6,732 bases of DNA from Eubacteriales Family XIII. Incertae Sedis bacterium. GTDB taxonomy: Bacteria > Bacillota > Clostridia > Peptostreptococcales > Anaerovoracaceae. Location: positions 1-6,732 of the forward strand of contig JAISTF010000210.1 of the NCBI GenBank assembly GCA_031272745.1, written 5' to 3'. The notes below the pieces were generated by a model that had not been told where the DNA came from, ran no database searches, and saw nothing but the letters and a program-made list of their open reading frames with translations. Positions 6,201 to 6,732 of the stretch are shown one piece after another. Made by a program: the position numbers and the translations under genes. Every line of letters begins with the position of its first letter. Positions within the stretch are counted from its first letter, which is position 1.

Positions 6201-6732
6201 GAGCACGGAAGGCGCGGGCCTCGCGCCGGAGTATTACTGCAACCTGCACAATTTGGACACGGCGCAGTTCCCGCCCGACCCTGCGGTTCCGGTCAACAGT
6301 GATTTCGGAAAGAAGGAAGTGCCGGACCTCATCGGCATGACGATCACGCAGGCGACGAAGGCGCTCGTCAAGGCCGACCTCGTGCTCGGCACGACGACGA
6401 CGCAGTATGACGACGCGCCGTCGGGCGAGGTCATCGGGCAGACGCCCGCCGCGGGGTCTTTGATGGAAGCCTACTCGCTCGTGGACATCGTGGTCAGCAA
6501 GGGGCCCGACCCGTCCACCGTCGTCGCGCCGGATCCGGGCGACGATGACAGGGTCGATCAAAATCCAACTCCGGATCCCGTCGTGCCGGATCCCGGACAG
6601 AGCGGCGAGGTGTCCGTGCCGTCGCTGATCGGCATGGACATCGAGACCGCGCAGGAGACCCTGACACGAACCGGCCTCGGTTTCAGCTCGATCGAATCCG
6701 ACACCTCGGGGGCCTATCCGCCGGGGATCATC
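3199..6732 (+). CDS. Class A penicillin-binding protein with C-terminal PASTA domains, 3' partial
   Basis: Second bifunctional glycosyltransferase/transpeptidase, paralogous to the gene before it. I read it codon by codon from ATG 3199 to the window end without a stop (at least 1178 residues). The order is: cytosolic tail of about 120 residues, Lys/Arg-rich near its end; transmembrane helix (about 126-151); GT51 domain with catalytic E212 in EDKTFWTHKG, GTSTITQQLARN at 243, second Glu E272 and an intact YGV...YFGK motif (Y303, G314); insert domain (about 480-628); transpeptidase with S674-TMK, S745-V-N and K877-TGT; Cys976, Cys987, Cys1014 and His1017; a PASTA domain (about 1040-1103); a Pro-Asp linker; and the start of a second PASTA domain (from 1138). 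PASTA domains are known to bind peptidoglycan fragments or beta-lactams, so this copy may be targeted to particular wall sites (inference). The start is supported by the one-base overlap with the upstream stop and a GGGAG 10 bases before it. ATG 3427 has a better ribosome site and could be an alternative start. The sequence before the active serine (HSPGS rather than QPGS) is slightly unusual. Confidence 0.96.
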   Translation, partial: MDDQKTVIYGRRARLSDTVVVPSPSSEGLSKFDEIAEAFRDAKPADTRPVSPPRDNPARDRIGGLFSFEEIKEEEPMPSETYESRRSAQRAQKSQKAAPKKKEAKAKRMGKPVKGGKRKQPLGVKILKAVLAAVLILVIGGLCFGLFTVYNAVKDLPKHDPAQIQRDLKTMSTIYDDAGNPLKDIYLDDGLRTLVTYDQLPQNLVNAIVSVEDKTFWTHKGFNVVRILGAVTESVTGGGEIAGTSTITQQLARNIWLVGTKSERTLDRKIKEAYYARELENNLTKEDILTAYLNTIPLGNHSYGVGAAAQSYFGKDIGQLDLIECAAIAALPQSPSVYSMIATVGIGEVAPDDPRVLLVTDQYIFLYNDAAEERIRLVLDLMLEQGYITQEEHDAAAADNIRSHLHPQPLDEASNASFFIDYLITDVASDLLEEFPGQYADIDEAIQKVYSSGLEIYSTFNQQMQDICTEEFENPENYPAAQMPRDDAGNVLNEAGQIMLYAYGNMFSDRADGEPWFWLNEGDFELRQDGSMLIKAGRRLGIYDTTNPDGSKEVAVEFRDFYTMPDDVFHITKGGIISIPSEYKGMDSEGNLILSPAFFSSDANIFTVETGEDGVERWWIGPTHFSLRQSIIQPQGATTIIEHHTGQIKAMVGGRGIEGQMQFNRATSPHSPGSTMKPIGAYGPALDMGADLEPTGSDIPTFGTYWTALSIILDEQMEYQGKVWPDNWYSGYHGPQTLRNAVQQSVNVCAVKVQMAIGNQRSVNFLKKLGITTLVESGDTNDMGPASLALGGMTQGVKPLEIASAYGTFANLGVRVEPISYTKVTDRAGNVVLDGNPEKTQAMNPGAAFIMNDILHTTVTEGIATKAAVPGVPVAGKTGTNEKRNYDVWFVGNTPTYSMGVWLGCDLKVPMSQNSAASAALFSKIMARIYEGRDPGEFEPQPEGVITATVDGLTDYFVEGTVPDKLDKGTEEVDVCTESGYLATPWCPSHELRKFSTLNAQSTEGAGLAPEYYCNLHNLDTAQFPPDPAVPVNSDFGKKEVPDLIGMTITQATKALVKADLVLGTTTTQYDDAPSGEVIGQTPAAGSLMEAYSLVDIVVSKGPDPSTVVAPDPGDDDRVDQNPTPDPVVPDPGQSGEVSVPSLIGMDIETAQETLTRTGLGFSSIESDTSGAYPPGII
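3415..3429 (+). promoter_or_regulatory. Candidate internal ribosome binding site with in-frame ATG at 3427
   Basis: GAGGAAG at 3415-3421 is a good Shine-Dalgarno match, five bases before an in-frame ATG at 3427, inside the cytosolic tail of the second PBP. Starting here would give a protein 76 residues shorter that still has the basic stretch, the membrane helix and all enzymatic domains. The purine run also simply encodes Lys-Glu-Glu-Glu, so it may be coincidental. Confidence 0.4.
6316..6507 (+). other. PASTA domain 1 of the second PBP (region within CDS)
   Basis: Residues about 1040-1103. The segment opens with VPDLIGMTITQATKAL, has the alternating strand segment in the middle, then the VIGQTPAAGS turn and a closing VDIVVSKGP strand. 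This is the full PASTA pattern of about 65 residues: Val-Pro, Gly-Met, Ala-rich helix, Q-x-P-x-x-G, then Val-Ser-Lys-Gly. It lies outside the membrane, after the transpeptidase domain. The first PBP has nothing equivalent. Confidence 0.93.
6529..6593 (+). repeat. Pro-Asp-Pro linker repeats between PASTA domains
   Basis: CCGGATCC occurs three times in the same codon phase, at 6529-6536, 6571-6578 and 6586-6593, each coding Pro-Asp-Pro. They lie in a Pro/Asp-rich linker of about 34 residues separating the two PASTA domains. It is probably a stiff, extended spacer. Confidence 0.8.
6610..6732 (+). other. PASTA domain 2 of the second PBP, cut by the window edge
   Basis: From residue 1138 the sequence repeats the PASTA opening: VSVPSLIGMDIETAQETL, then a strand and the Pro-Pro-Gly that leads into the turn. 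The window ends about two-thirds of the way through the expected domain. More PASTA repeats may follow outside the window. Confidence 0.88.

Noticed and set aside
3433..6561. Very long open frame on the minus strand
   Set aside because: It is the exact codon-register mirror of the second PBP gene and is open only because the sense gene avoids TTA, CTA and TCA. Its product is Arg/Val/Asp/His-rich with no recognisable domain, while the sense frame carries every PBP motif.
6529..6593. Triple CCGGATCC as a protein-binding or recombination site
   Set aside because: All copies are in the same codon phase and encode the Pro-Asp-Pro linker, so repeated protein sequence explains them.

Overview
The window is fully coding. 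It holds two large tandem genes on the + strand, both cut by a window edge, each encoding a class A (bifunctional) penicillin-binding protein (PBP). These are membrane-anchored enzymes that polymerise lipid II with a GT51 glycosyltransferase domain and cross-link the strands with a penicillin-binding transpeptidase domain. There is no RNA gene, mobile element, CRISPR array, terminator or non-coding stretch of any size.

Layout. Gene 1 is already open at the left edge and stops with TGA at 3197-3199. Gene 2 starts with ATG at 3199, sharing one base with that stop (TGATG), and stays open to the last base of the window. The two proteins align from just before the transmembrane helix to the end of the transpeptidase domain. 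They are about two-thirds identical by eye, with the same motif spacing, so they are tandem paralogues. They differ at the ends. Gene 1 finishes with a short Pro/Asp/Gly-rich tail. Gene 2 carries a complete PASTA domain, a Pro-Asp linker and the start of a second PASTA domain, so it is the longer PBP, probably binding muropeptide or peptidoglycan through its C-terminus. Between glycosyltransferase and transpeptidase both carry the same insert of about 150-170 residues.

Organism. The sequence is high in GC (well over 60% by eye) with strong GC-ending codon preference. PASTA repeats on a PBP, the GTSTIxQQLARN form of the glycosyltransferase motif and the basic cytosolic tails suggest a Gram-positive, most likely a GC-rich Clostridia-type Bacillota of the gut or anaerobic kind. 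An actinobacterium is less likely. This placement is inference; there is no rRNA or other marker gene in the window.

How they work together. The one-base overlap implies one mRNA with translational coupling, so the cell would make a PASTA-less and a PASTA-bearing bifunctional synthase together. I see no wholly new system here. The points most worth a second look are the tandem pair itself, a possible second translation start in gene 2, the shared insert domain, a conserved Cys/His cluster after the transpeptidase domain, and a long antisense open frame that could be mis-annotated in place of gene 2.
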